Source: Actinomadura cremea (GTDB lineage: Bacteria; Actinomycetota; Actinomycetes; Streptosporangiales; Streptosporangiaceae). From it: a stretch of 64,000 nucleotides of DNA. A program made the translations under genes and the position numbers. The DNA is taken from NCBI RefSeq assembly GCF_014648495.1, contig NZ_BMRF01000005.1, positions 124,001 through 188,000 of the forward strand, given 5' to 3'. Shown one piece after another: positions 1 to 7,712 of the stretch. The notes below the pieces were generated by a model. That model made no database searches. It saw only the letters and a program-made list of their open reading frames with translations, and was not told the origin of the DNA. Numbering within the stretch: the first letter of the stretch is position 1; each line of letters begins with the position of its first letter.

Positions 1-1
1 G

Positions 2-202
2 CCCGCCTACGCGCTGGACGGCAAGGTCGTCTGCTTCTTCCAGAGCGCGGCGAAGTTCAAGGCGCGCTACGCGACGCTCGGGTTCAACGATCCGGCGAAG
101 CTGGACGAGGGCACGATGTGGGCGAGCGCGTTCGCCCTGACCGAGGTGACGGCCGAGGCGGAGCGGCGGATCGCCGCGCTGGTGAAGCGGGCGGTGAGCT
201 GA
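2..202 (+). CDS. DUF1801 (YdhG/YjbR-CyaY-like) domain protein, 3' end only
   Basis: The last 66 codons of a gene that begins outside the window; the reading frame is open from base 2 to a TGA at 200-202. The residues '[20 protein letters not shown]' followed by 'MWASAFAL' and a basic, Ala-rich C-terminal helix match the end of the DUF1801 family, small single-domain cytoplasmic proteins of about 120-140 residues with a frataxin-like fold. The function of the family is not established, although some members are called iron chaperones. Start, promoter and full length cannot be judged here. The next gene follows on the same strand after about 87 nt. Confidence 0.7.
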   Translation, partial: PAYALDGKVVCFFQSAAKFKARYATLGFNDPAKLDEGTMWASAFALTEVTAEAERRIAALVKRAVS

Positions 203-289
203 CCCGCCACCGGACGGCCGCAAGGAAAGGCCCTGACCACGGCGGTCGGCCCACCGGGCCGGCCGCGGACCACGACCGGAGGAGTGACC

Positions 290-751
290 ATGACCGAGCC
301 CACGAGCGCCGCACCCCGCTCCCGCGCCCAACGCCGCCGCGACACCGAGCACCGGCTCACCCACGACGTCGACGTCTGGGTGGCCACCGCATCGGCGGAC
401 GGCACGCCGTATCTGGTGCCGCTGAGCTTCGACTGGGACGGCGAGGCGCTGCTGGTCGCCACCCCGGCCGGCAGCCCCACGGGGCGCAACCTGGCCGCCA
501 CCCGAACCGTCCGGTTGGGCCTCGGCCCCACCCGCGACGTGACCGTGATCGACGGCGAGGTCGAGGTCATCGAGATGGACGCGCTGCCGCGGGAGCGGGC
601 CGACCTGTTCGCCGAACGCACCGGCTTCGACCCGCGTCCGCCGGCGTCGTACCGCTGGTTCCGCATCACCCCGCGCCGCGTCCAGGCGTGGCGGGAGGCG
701 AACGAACTGTCCGGCCGCGAGCTGATGCGCGACGGCCGCTGGTCGGCCTGA
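290..751 (+). CDS. PPOX-fold flavin-type protein (pyridoxamine 5'-phosphate oxidase family)
   Basis: A 153-residue cytoplasmic protein with the split-barrel layout of small FMN- or F420-binding PPOX proteins: 'DVWVATASADGTPYLVPLSF' near the N-terminus, then a strand with 'LLVATPAGSPTGRNL', where such proteins contact the cofactor phosphate, then 'TRTVRLGLG'. The end 'YRWFRITPRRVQAWR' is the usual closing strand of this family. ATG 290 is preferred over the in-frame GTG at 284 because GGAGGA (278-283) abuts the GTG but sits six bases before the ATG. The cofactor (FMN or F420) and substrate cannot be told from sequence. Confidence 0.75.
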   Translation: MTEPTSAAPRSRAQRRRDTEHRLTHDVDVWVATASADGTPYLVPLSFDWDGEALLVATPAGSPTGRNLAATRTVRLGLGPTRDVTVIDGEVEVIEMDALPRERADLFAERTGFDPRPPASYRWFRITPRRVQAWREANELSGRELMRDGRWSA

Positions 752-767
752 CGCCCCCGCCGCCGCG

Positions 768-1800
768 TCAACCGAGGGGTGTCGTCGTCCACGTCGACTC
801 GTCCGGGCCGAGCCAGGTGATCCGGCGGTAGAGCCCGGTCAGGCCGCCCGTGGGCTCCAGTTGTTCCAGCAGCCTCCTGCCTCGTGCGTCCAGCCTGATG
901 TCGGCTCCCCCCGCGTTGTAGACGTTCAGGATGTGCGCCTCGGTGGGCGGGACGCGACCGTCCGTCGGGCCGTCGTGCGGGCGATGGGAGTCGAACGCGG
1001 GATGACCGTCGAGGGTCGTGTTGGAGTGCGACGGAACGTTCCGGAGGCTCGCCTCGGTGGTCGGGCCGACCGTGATCATCAGTTCGCCGCCCTCGGATCC
1101 GGCGAGCGTGAACGTCGCCCTCGCGACTCCGTCCTCGACCCGCGCCCCGGAGATCCCCATCCCCTGGGGGAGGTTCTCGATCCGCACGGGGAACTTCGCG
1201 GGCTCGGCGCCGTCGAACCGGACGCTCTCGGCGATGCGCCGCACCGTCGCGACGTCCGCGATCTCCTTGCCGTTGATCTGCAGTTTCGCCCAGGCGTCCC
1301 GGTACCGGAAACGGAACTCCGCCGGGATCTGCTCCGAGCCGGGGGCACCGGGCTCGATGAGCCAGTCTGCGCGGCGTCCGTGGATCGGTTCCGCCCTAGG
1401 GACCGCCCCCGGAGATCCGCGTCCGCGCGTATCCCCGGGGGAGCCGGCCGAACGTCGCCGTCTCGACCAGGACGTCCGGATACCGCACCGGCTCGACGAC
1501 GCGCGGGCGGTGCTCGTCCGGACGCGTGACCTGCACGACCGGGACGGCGACGGCCGCCGCGAGCCCGGGACGGCCTGGTCGGGCGCGGGCGCGTCCGGGG
1601 CGTCCGGCACGACGCGGACGCGCTTCCACCAGCCGACGCGCTGTTCGGCCAGGTAGGCGCGGACGAGGACGGTCCGGGCGTAGCCGTCGAGGTTGTCCGC
1701 CGCCGACGCGCGCCGCCAGTTCACGTACAGGCGAGTGACGGCCGTCTGGACCAGGTCGTCCGCGCGGTGCCAGTCCTGGCACAGCAGCCAGTGGGTCGAG
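768..1800 (-). pseudogene. Decayed SigE-family ECF sigma factor fused by deletion to its membrane-partner gene
   Basis: Read leftward from about 1800 the sequence encodes a sigma-70 region 2 fragment, 'DWHRADDLVQTAVTRLYVNW' and 'DNLDGYARTVLVRAYLAEQR', typical of SigE-family ECF factors. It has no start, and region 4 is missing. Around 1400-1560 a different frame encodes a hydrophobic stretch (AAAVAVPVVQVTRP) and 'PVRYPDVLVETATFGRLPRG'; from about 1397 to the TAG at 768 a third frame encodes an extracellular-type domain ('PAEFRFRYRDAWAKLQINGK' to 'RRITWLGPDESTW'). This looks like a sigma gene and its downstream anti-sigma-like membrane protein collapsed into one remnant by deletion and at least two frameshifts. 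A 318-codon frame from 1724 spans it without a stop only because high GC makes stops rare; I do not think it is a working gene. Confidence 0.7.
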
Positions 1801-1875
1801 ACGGGCGTCTTCGCCGTCCTGACCCTGGGCCTCTCGGGCTTCTGCTTCTACTGGGTCCGCCGCCGCCTCTCCTAG
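1801..1875 (+). pseudogene. C-terminal membrane-segment remnant of an unidentified protein
   Basis: Rightward, bases 1801-1875 encode 'TGVFAVLTLGLSGFCFYW' followed by VRRRLS and a TAG stop: a textbook transmembrane helix with a positively charged end. It begins exactly where the leftward sigma-factor homology stops (about 1800), and nothing upstream in this frame resembles a gene. I read it as the tail of a membrane protein whose front was removed by the rearrangement that broke the neighbouring sigma locus. Confidence 0.45.
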
Positions 1876-2199
1876 CCCCGGGTGCGCGGACGAGTTCGGC
1901 GGTAGGTAGTTTGTTGCGCTCGGCATAGGATTCACGGAGAGTTAAATCAAATCCGGCGCCATCGTGTGATCTCGGTCAACTTGCGGACGCCGGCACCGCG
2001 CGGGAAGCACCCGTCTCTCCCGGTCACCCGGCATTTTCGGGCGACTAATAGGAACGTCCTATCACTGCGTTGGGATAGATCGATTTCTCTTCTCTATCGC
2101 CGTACGGCACGCTGAGTGACATCGGTCGCCGCGGAGTCGTCCCGGCGCCTTCCCAACGCCTCGACGGAGGCGTCCCTTTCTCGCGAAAAAGGAGCATAC
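1876..2199. other. Gene-free region upstream of ahpC
   Basis: About 320 nt without a coding signal between the pseudogene remnants and ahpC. It is AT-richer than its surroundings (1905-1960 and 2040-2100), as expected for a promoter region, and holds the OxyR-like half site listed separately. No oxyR or furA gene is adjacent. Confidence 0.6.
2048..2062. promoter_or_regulatory. Possible OxyR-type half operator upstream of ahpC
   Basis: ATAG-N7-CTAT (ATAG 2048-2051, CTAT 2059-2062) has the arm sequence and spacing of an OxyR half site. Further ATAG (2075-2078) and CTAT (2094-2097) elements follow but not at the spacing of a full tetramer site. The site lies about 140 nt before the ahpC start. 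The spacing and arms are seen directly; regulation by OxyR is inference. Confidence 0.35.
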
Positions 2200-2760
2200 G
2201 TGCTTACTGTCGGTGACCAGTTCCCCGAGTACGAGCTGACCGCCTGTGTCTCGCTGGACGCGGACAACGCCTTCGAGACGATCAACCACAAGTCGTACGA
2301 GGGCAAGTGGCGCGTCGTCTTCTTCTGGCCGAAGGACTTCACTTTCGTGTGTCCGACCGAGATCGCCGAGTTCGGCCGGCTGAACGAGGATTTCGCCGAC
2401 CGTGACGCCCAGGTGCTGGGCGCGTCCGTCGACAACGAGTTCGTCCACTTCGCGTGGCGCAAGGACCACCCGGACCTGCGCGAGATCCCGTTCCCGATGA
2501 TGGCCGACCTCAACCGCGAGCTGTCCGAGGCCCTCGGCATCCTCACCCCGGACGGCGTCGCCCAGCGCGCGACGTTCATCGTCGACCCGAACAACGAGAT
2601 CCAGTTCTCCATGGTGACCGCCGGCTCCGTCGGCCGGAACGTCAAGGAGGTCCTGCGGGTCCTGGACGCTCTCCAGAGCGACGAGCTCTGCCCCTGCAAC
2701 TGGAACAAGGGCGAGGACACCCTCGACGCGACCAAGCTGCTGGCCGGCGCCGGCGCCTGA
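2200..2760 (+). CDS. ahpC: Alkyl hydroperoxide reductase AhpC (2-Cys peroxiredoxin)
   Basis: A 186-residue cytoplasmic peroxiredoxin that reduces organic peroxides, H2O2 and peroxynitrite. The peroxidatic cysteine is C51 in 'FVCPTE', within the hallmark 'RVVFFWPKDFTFVCPTE'. The C-terminal 'ELCPCNW' gives two more cysteines (C164, C166), the three-cysteine arrangement of mycobacterial AhpC. The GTG start at 2200 follows an AAAAAGGAG Shine-Dalgarno (2186-2194) and yields the family N-terminus 'MLTVGDQFPEYEL'. ahpD follows after 126 nt on the same strand and is the likely reductant, as in Mycobacterium. No ahpF is nearby. Confidence 0.96.
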   Translation: MLTVGDQFPEYELTACVSLDADNAFETINHKSYEGKWRVVFFWPKDFTFVCPTEIAEFGRLNEDFADRDAQVLGASVDNEFVHFAWRKDHPDLREIPFPMMADLNRELSEALGILTPDGVAQRATFIVDPNNEIQFSMVTAGSVGRNVKEVLRVLDALQSDELCPCNWNKGEDTLDATKLLAGAGA

Positions 2761-2886
2761 TCCACCCCGTGTCCGGGCCCGCCCCGGACGCCCAGTCACC
2801 CCGCCGGACGATCCGCACGGGTCGTCCGGCCCGGCGGCCGGTCGCGTCGCGCGACCGGCCGTCGCGCATGGAAAGGACCTTTGATC

Positions 2887-3429
2887 ATGAGCGTTGACGC
2901 GCTGAAGAGCGCCCTCCCGGGCTACGCCAAGGACACCAAGCTCAACCTGGGCTCCCTGACCTCCACCTCGCAGCTCACCGAGCAGCAGCTGTGGGGGACG
3001 GTCCTGGCGTGCGCGCTCGCCACGCGCAGCGCGGTCGTCATCCGCGAGCTGGCCGAGGAGGCCGGCGACTACCTGTCCGCGGAGGCGTTCGAGGCCGCCA
3101 AGGGCGCCGCGTCGATCATGGCGATGAACAACGTGTACTACCGCGCCACGCACCTGATCGGCGACGAGACGTACGCGACCCTGCCCGCGAAGCTGCGGAT
3201 GAGCATCATCGGCAAGCCCGGCGTGGACAAGGTCGACTTCGAGCTGTGGTCGCTGGCCGTGTCGGCGATCAACGGCTGCGGCCGGTGCCTGGAGTCGCAC
3301 GAGAAGGTCGTCCGCGAGGGCGGCCTGTCGCGCGAGCTGGTGCAGGAGGCCCTGCGGATCGCCGCCGTCGTGAACGCGACCGCCGCGACGCTCGAGGCCG
3401 AGGCCGCGCTCTCCCCCGCCACCGTCTGA
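2887..3429 (+). CDS. ahpD: Alkylhydroperoxidase AhpD
   Basis: A 180-residue all-helical protein that passes electrons from the lipoamide/dihydrolipoamide system to AhpC. The redox pair is C131-x-x-C134 in '[12 protein letters not shown]', with H138 and E119 matching the proton-relay residues of the family. The residue between the cysteines that is His in M. tuberculosis AhpD is Arg here, as in many actinobacterial homologues. ATG 2887 is chosen over an upstream in-frame TTG (2881) because AAAGGA (2872-2877) is nine bases before the ATG and only three before the TTG. It forms an operon with ahpC and is followed by a terminator hairpin. Confidence 0.95.
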   Translation: MSVDALKSALPGYAKDTKLNLGSLTSTSQLTEQQLWGTVLACALATRSAVVIRELAEEAGDYLSAEAFEAAKGAASIMAMNNVYYRATHLIGDETYATLPAKLRMSIIGKPGVDKVDFELWSLAVSAINGCGRCLESHEKVVREGGLSRELVQEALRIAAVVNATAATLEAEAALSPATV

Positions 3430-3449
3430 CCGCCCCGCGCGTGGCACCG

Positions 3450-3477
3450 AGGCCCGGGGGCGAACGCACCCGGGCCT
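3450..3477 (+). terminator. Hairpin after ahpD
   Basis: AGGCCCGGG (3450-3458) pairs with CCCGGGCCT (3469-3477) around a 10-nt loop, 20 bases after the ahpD stop. There is no long T run, as is usual in this GC-rich lineage. Confidence 0.6.
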
Positions 3478-3584
3478 TCCGCGTCCCCCGGGGCCTTCCG
3501 CGCCTCGGGGCCTTTCCCCGGGTCCGCGGGGTTGTTCCCTGGGCGTTCACTCCCCGTCCGGCCTGGGCGTCTACGGTCGCGAGG

Positions 3585-4655
3585 GTGAAAGACGATCAAC
3601 GAACCCTGCCCCGCCGCGCGCTGCTGACCGGGGCGCTCGGAACCGCCGGGACGCTCGCACTCGCGGCCCCCGCCGACGCCTCCCCGCGCCCTCGTCCGCG
3701 GGTGCGTCCGCGCGTGCTCATCGCGACCAATGAGCCCTGGGGCACCTACCACGTCCGCCCGCTGCTCGCCGAGGCCGCGCGGCGCGGCTGGCGCCTGACG
3801 CAGCTCGTCCCCGACCTGTCCGGGATCGAGCCGGGCGACCCCGTCCCCGTCGCCACCCCGCGCGACGCGCCCCGCGCGGACCTCCTGGTCGTGACGGGCG
3901 CGGACGACTGGCCGCTGGAGTGCGTCCGGAGGTTCGGCGAACTCCCCCGGGCGGCGAGTTCGCTCGCCTACCTCGGGCCGGAGGAGGCACCGGGGGCCGA
4001 CCGCGTCCGTCACCGGCTGCGCCTCGTCACCGCGTCGTCCCCGGCCGAGGCGCGCTCGTTCGGCGGCTACCTCGGCACCCGGCGCCGCGTCCGGGTGGTG
4101 GGCTCGCCGCAGACGGACGACCTGCCGGAACGCGCGCCCGAACCGGGCCTGGTCCTGGTCATCACCAGCGTCACCCGCCCGGACGGGACGGGCGGCGCCG
4201 CACCCGGCACCGAGCTGCTGCTGGCGGCCGCCGAGCGGCTGCGGGCCGCGGGCAAGCGGATCCTGGTCGGGCTGCACCCCCGCGAGGACCGGTCGCTCTG
4301 GGAGCGGTACGAGATCAGCGACGTCCCCACCCTGCGGGCGTCCGCACGCGCGGAGGCGGCGATCGGCATTCCCGGCACGATCTTCCCGCTCATCGCGGCC
4401 GTCGGCACGCCCGTGGTGGGCTGCACCGACCCGGCCCTGTCCGTCCCGGACTACCTGCTGTCGGTGTGCTCCACCACGATCGGCGCCGCCGACCAGGCCG
4501 TCCCCGCCGTCACCGGCGCCCGGCTGCCCGACGCGTCCGTGCTCGCCGACGCGGTGGGACCGGTCGGCGGCTCGGCGGCGCGGCTGCTGGACGCCTGGGC
4601 GAGGGCGGCGGCCCATCACGGGCGAGCGCGTGACGGGAACCACCCGACCATGTGA
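3585..4655 (+). CDS. Tat-exported protein with a glycosyltransferase-B-like fold, function unknown
   Basis: A 356-residue protein with a Tat-like leader: 'LPRRALLTGALG' then a hydrophobic Ala-rich stretch ending 'AAPADASPRPRP'. The mature part has alternating strand/helix units reminiscent of GT-B proteins: 'RVLIATNEPWGTYHVRPLL' early, a second Rossmann-like half after 'LVLVITSVTRPDG', and 'VGLHPREDRSLWERYEI' then 'GIPGTIFPLIAAVGTPVVGC', the pattern seen in epimerase/glycerophosphotransferase-like proteins. No diagnostic catalytic motif is visible and export is unusual for such enzymes, so activity is open. The GTG at 3585 gives a leader of normal length; no strong Shine-Dalgarno is visible. 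It converges with the MerR gene. Confidence 0.55.
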   Translation: MKDDQRTLPRRALLTGALGTAGTLALAAPADASPRPRPRVRPRVLIATNEPWGTYHVRPLLAEAARRGWRLTQLVPDLSGIEPGDPVPVATPRDAPRADLLVVTGADDWPLECVRRFGELPRAASSLAYLGPEEAPGADRVRHRLRLVTASSPAEARSFGGYLGTRRRVRVVGSPQTDDLPERAPEPGLVLVITSVTRPDGTGGAAPGTELLLAAAERLRAAGKRILVGLHPREDRSLWERYEISDVPTLRASARAEAAIGIPGTIFPLIAAVGTPVVGCTDPALSVPDYLLSVCSTTIGAADQAVPAVTGARLPDASVLADAVGPVGGSAARLLDAWARAAAHHGRARDGNHPTM

Positions 4656-4659
4656 TGAA

Positions 4660-4689
4660 GACGGTCCCGGACGTGAGTCCGAAACCGTC
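4660..4689. terminator. Bidirectional terminator hairpin between convergent genes
   Basis: GACGGT (4660-4665) pairs with ACCGTC (4684-4689) and, inside it, GGAC (4669-4672) with GTCC (4677-4680). It lies directly after the stop of the exported protein and before the end of the opposing MerR gene, where a shared terminator is expected. Confidence 0.55.
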
Positions 4690-4742
4690 CCGGTCTTGCC
4701 AGCGCTCGCGTGCGTCCGGGGACACGGCCCTTGCCGACACCG

Positions 4743-5180
4743 CTACTGCGGCGGGTCCTGGGCCGGGTTCCTGGGTCGATCCCGCTGGAGCCGGGCGTGG
4801 ATCCGCTGGGCTTCGGCGAGCTGGTCTTCCAGGATGATGATGCGGCAGGCCGCCTCCAGAGCGGTGCCCTGGTCGACCATGTCGCGGGCGCGCTGGGCCA
4901 GCCGCAGCTGGTAGCGGGAGTAGCGGCGGTGCCCACCGGACGAGCGCTGCGGGACGAACAGCTTGGCGGCGTCCAGATTGCGCAGGAACGCCGGGGTGAC
5001 GTCCAGCATCTCGGCGGCGCGGCCCATGCTGTAGGCGGGGTAGTCCTCGTCCTCGAACTTGTCGACGAGCCCGCCGCCGGAGTCGTCGCGTGCGCCCGGA
5101 CGCCGTCCGCGCCGGGGTGAGCGGTCGTCTGAGTGGTCGTCTGCCGGGGTGCCGGGCCGAGCCGGCCGAAGTGCTTTCAC
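4743..5180 (-). CDS. MerR-family transcriptional regulator
   Basis: A 145-residue DNA-binding protein. The first 45 residues are polar and disordered; then comes a MerR winged helix-turn-helix: 'YSMGRAAEMLDVTPAFLRNL' followed by 'LFVPQRSSGGHRRYSRYQL', and a short helix (RARDMVDQGTALEAACRIII) leading into a coiled-coil tail. No metal or drug-binding domain follows, as in HspR and related short MerR proteins, but the sequence does not identify it as HspR. The GTG at 5180 is chosen because GGAAGGG lies three bases upstream. It is transcribed leftward behind a long gene-free region holding a strong hairpin, so it probably has its own promoter within about 40 nt of the start. Confidence 0.8.
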   Translation of the reverse strand: MKALRPARPGTPADDHSDDRSPRRGRRPGARDDSGGGLVDKFEDEDYPAYSMGRAAEMLDVTPAFLRNLDAAKLFVPQRSSGGHRRYSRYQLRLAQRARDMVDQGTALEAACRIIILEDQLAEAQRIHARLQRDRPRNPAQDPPQ

Positions 5181-5215
5181 AAACCCTTCCGTACTGCCGT
5201 GAGGAACCAACGACG

Positions 5216-5250
5216 TGAGCCCCGGCGCCGAACCGCGGCGCCGGGGCTCA
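5216..5250 (-). terminator. Strong hairpin upstream of the MerR gene
   Basis: A perfect 15-bp stem (5216-5230 with 5236-5250, arms TGAGCCCCGGCGCCG / CGGCGCCGGGGCTCA) with a 5-nt loop, and no T run on either side. Its place 36 nt before the MerR start suggests it ends leftward transcription from the guaA side or insulates the MerR promoter. Confidence 0.45.
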
Positions 5251-5753
5251 TCAGGTACAACACCATCTACTCGGCCCTGGGGCCGGTCTTCCGCGCCGGC
5301 CGCCCGAGCGGGCGGGGGCGCGGGGATCGCGGATGCGTGACCGTAGACCACCGTCCAATCTGTGGGGCTGCGGTACCCGTGCGGCGTGACTGGAGCCTGC
5401 AGCGGGCGATCCCGATGGCGCCGAACCCTCCTTCCTCGATTTCCTGCTTCTCTCAGCTGTGTTCTCTTGCTTCCGGTGGCCCGTTGGCCACCGGGCGGCG
5501 GACCGCCGGACGGAGCCCCTTCCACTGCGTTGGCCCCGGCACGCCCGGTCCGCGCCATCCATACCTGCGAGCAGTTCGTCCTCTGCCGCTTCACTTGGAC
5601 TTGTCTCTCTTCGATGAGAGGAACACTACCTGGCCCCGCAGCGAAAATCTACCTCGATCACTACAGAGTTTCGTAGATCACAGCGGAAGGCTTCCGTGCG
5701 GTGCGGCGTGCGGTGCAGTGTGCGGTCGGCCCGCGTCCACCCGCGAACGACGA

Positions 5754-5784
5754 AGCGCCGCCCCGCATCACGCGGGACGGCGCT
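5754..5784 (-). terminator. guaA terminator hairpin
   Basis: AGCGCCGCCCCGC (5754-5766) pairs with GCGGGACGGCGCT (5772-5784) with a single mismatch, 110 nt beyond the guaA stop in its direction of transcription. Confidence 0.5.
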
Positions 5785-5893
5785 CGATCGCCGGAACCGG
5801 CTCACCCGCGACTAGCGGGCGAAGTGCATCCTGGTCACAGCCCTGCTCGGGACGAAGGCGTGATCCACCGGACACGCCTCGGAGGGCCCGGGG

Positions 5894-7462
5894 TCACTCC
5901 CACTCGATGGTGCCCGGGGGCTTGGAGGTGATGTCGACGGTGACGCGGTTGATCTCGCGGACCTCGTTGGTGATCCGCGTGGAGATCCGCTGCAGGAGGT
6001 CGTAGGGCAGCCGCGCCCAGTCGGCGGTCATGGCGTCCTCGCTGGTCACCGGGCGCAGGACGATCGGGTGCCCGTAGGTGCGGCCGTCACCCTGGACGCC
6101 CACGGACCGGACGTCGGCGAGCAGGACGACCGGGAACTGCCAGACGTCGCGGTCGAGGCCCGCGCGGGTCAGCTCCTCGCGGGCGATCGCGTCGGCGTCG
6201 CGCAGGATCTCCAGGCGCTCGCGGTCGACGGCGCCGACGATGCGGATGGCGAGGCCGGGGCCGGGGAACGGCTGCCGCCACACCATCTCGGGAGGCAGCC
6301 CGAGCTGCTCGCCGAGCGCCCGGACCTCGTCCTTGAAGAGGGTGCGCAGCGGCTCGACGAGCTTGAACTGCAGGTCCTCGGGGAGGCCGCCGACGTTGTG
6401 GTGCGACTTGATGTTGGCCGCGCCGGTGCCGCCGCCGGACTCGACGACGTCCGGGTAGAGGGTGCCCTGCACGAGGAACTCGACGGGCTCGGGGGCGTCC
6501 TCGCCGACGATCTCGCGCGCGGCCTCCTCGAACACGCGGATGAACTCGCGGCCGATGATCTTGCGCTTCTGCTCGGGGTCGGCGACGCCGTCGAGGGCGG
6601 CGAGGAAGCGGTCCTGGGCGTCGACGACGTGCAGGTTCACGCCGGTCGCGGCGACGAAGTCCTTCTCGACCTGCTCGGCCTCGCCCTTGCGCAGCAGCCC
6701 GTGGTCGACGAACACGCAGGTGAGCTGGTCGCCGATGGCGCGCTGGACGAGCGCGCCCGCGACGGCGGAGTCGACGCCGCCCGACAGCGCGCAGATGGCG
6801 CGCTTGCCGCCGACCCGGGCGCGGACGGCCTCGATCGACTCCTCGGCGATGTTGACCATCGTCCAGTTGGGGCGGCAGCCCGCGCCCTCGTAGAGAAAGC
6901 GGCGCAGGATCTCCATCCCGTGCTCGGTGTGCAGCACCTCGGGGTGGAACTGGACGCTGAAGAAGCCGCGGGACGGGTCCTCCATGCCGGCGACCGGGGT
7001 GACGTCGGTGCGGGCGGTGACGGTGAAGCCGTCGGGCGCGCGGCTGACGAAGTCGCGGTGCGACATCCAGACGGCCTGCCGGGCGGGCAGCCCGGCGAAC
7101 AGCATCCCGGGCGCGGTGACCGCGACGGTCGTGCCGCCGTACTCGGCGACGTGCGAGTTCTCGACGACGCCGCCGAGGGCGCGGGCCATCACCTGGTGGC
7201 CGTAGCAGATCCCGAAGGTGGGGACGCCGAGGTCGAACAGGCCGTCGGGCGCGGCGGGGGCGCCGTCCTCGTACACCGAGGCGGGCCCGCCGGACAGGAT
7301 GATCGCCTTGGGCCGCTTCGCGAGCATCTCCTCGGCGGGCATCGTGGACGGCACGATCTCGCTGAACACGTGACATTCGCGGACGCGTCGCGCGATGAGC
7401 TGCGCGTACTGCGCGCCGAAGTCGACGACGAGAACGGTGTCGAAGGACTGGTCTGCGGCCAC
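5894..7462 (-). CDS. guaA: GMP synthase (glutamine-hydrolysing)
   Basis: A 522-residue cytoplasmic enzyme converting XMP, ATP and glutamine to GMP, the last step of GMP synthesis. The N-terminal class I glutamine amidotransferase has '[19 protein letters not shown]', the nucleophile elbow 'GICYGHQ' (C86) and 'FHPEV' (His/Glu of the triad). The ATP pyrophosphatase domain has the P-loop 'SGGVDS', and the C-terminal dimerisation domain ends '[10 protein letters not shown]', the invariant GuaA terminus. Three candidate starts lie together (TTG 7468, TTG 7465, GTG 7462); GTG 7462 is preferred because GAAAGGCG is eight bases upstream. The guaB and guaB3 genes lie 8-12 kb away on the same strand, completing the IMP-to-GMP branch. 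Confidence 0.97.
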   Translation of the reverse strand: MAADQSFDTVLVVDFGAQYAQLIARRVRECHVFSEIVPSTMPAEEMLAKRPKAIILSGGPASVYEDGAPAAPDGLFDLGVPTFGICYGHQVMARALGGVVENSHVAEYGGTTVAVTAPGMLFAGLPARQAVWMSHRDFVSRAPDGFTVTARTDVTPVAGMEDPSRGFFSVQFHPEVLHTEHGMEILRRFLYEGAGCRPNWTMVNIAEESIEAVRARVGGKRAICALSGGVDSAVAGALVQRAIGDQLTCVFVDHGLLRKGEAEQVEKDFVAATGVNLHVVDAQDRFLAALDGVADPEQKRKIIGREFIRVFEEAAREIVGEDAPEPVEFLVQGTLYPDVVESGGGTGAANIKSHHNVGGLPEDLQFKLVEPLRTLFKDEVRALGEQLGLPPEMVWRQPFPGPGLAIRIVGAVDRERLEILRDADAIAREELTRAGLDRDVWQFPVVLLADVRSVGVQGDGRTYGHPIVLRPVTSEDAMTADWARLPYDLLQRISTRITNEVREINRVTVDITSKPPGTIEWE

Positions 7463-7712
7463 CAACAAAACGCCTTTCGCACGGCCGGAAGGACTTCCCA
7501 GTCTACGGGCCGCAGCCTGCGCCGACGTCCGCGCCCGCCACCGCGCGGACGGCCGCCGCCGAGCCCCGTCCGATCACGCAAGGAACGCGATCGGTAACGG
7601 TCTGCATGCATTTACCTTGATCACATACCAACGTGGACTTCGCTCTGATACCACTTGATGACGCACTGTGTTCACAGGTGCCACGACCGCGCCCGCCCCG
7701 CATAGGAGTCCC

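Larger units (their letters stand above)
5181..5893. other. Structured gene-free region between guaA and the MerR gene
   Basis: Roughly 710 nt in which no frame looks like a protein and no tRNA or known riboswitch was recognised. It holds a 15-bp perfect hairpin (5216-5250), a 9-bp perfect hairpin (CCGGTGGCC 5473-5481 with GGCCACCGG 5486-5494) and a third hairpin close to guaA (5754-5784). Bases 5580-5695 are markedly less GC-rich than the surroundings and may hold a promoter. A small RNA is possible but not shown. Confidence 0.5.

Noticed and set aside
768-1724. Single intact 318-residue protein
   Set aside because: The N-terminal part is sigma region 2 and the C-terminal part an ectodomain from a different gene; the middle in this frame is Arg/Ser junk while another frame carries the meaningful sequence.
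4743-5180. Naming the MerR protein HspR
   Set aside because: It is a short MerR protein, but no dnaK operon or HAIR repeat is nearby, and the key HspR features could not be confirmed.
5133-6005. A 290-codon rightward open frame across the guaA end and the gap upstream of the MerR gene
   Set aside because: Composition is unlike a protein (runs of Arg/Pro, no domains), it overlaps the real guaA 3' end on the other strand, and it has no ribosome site.
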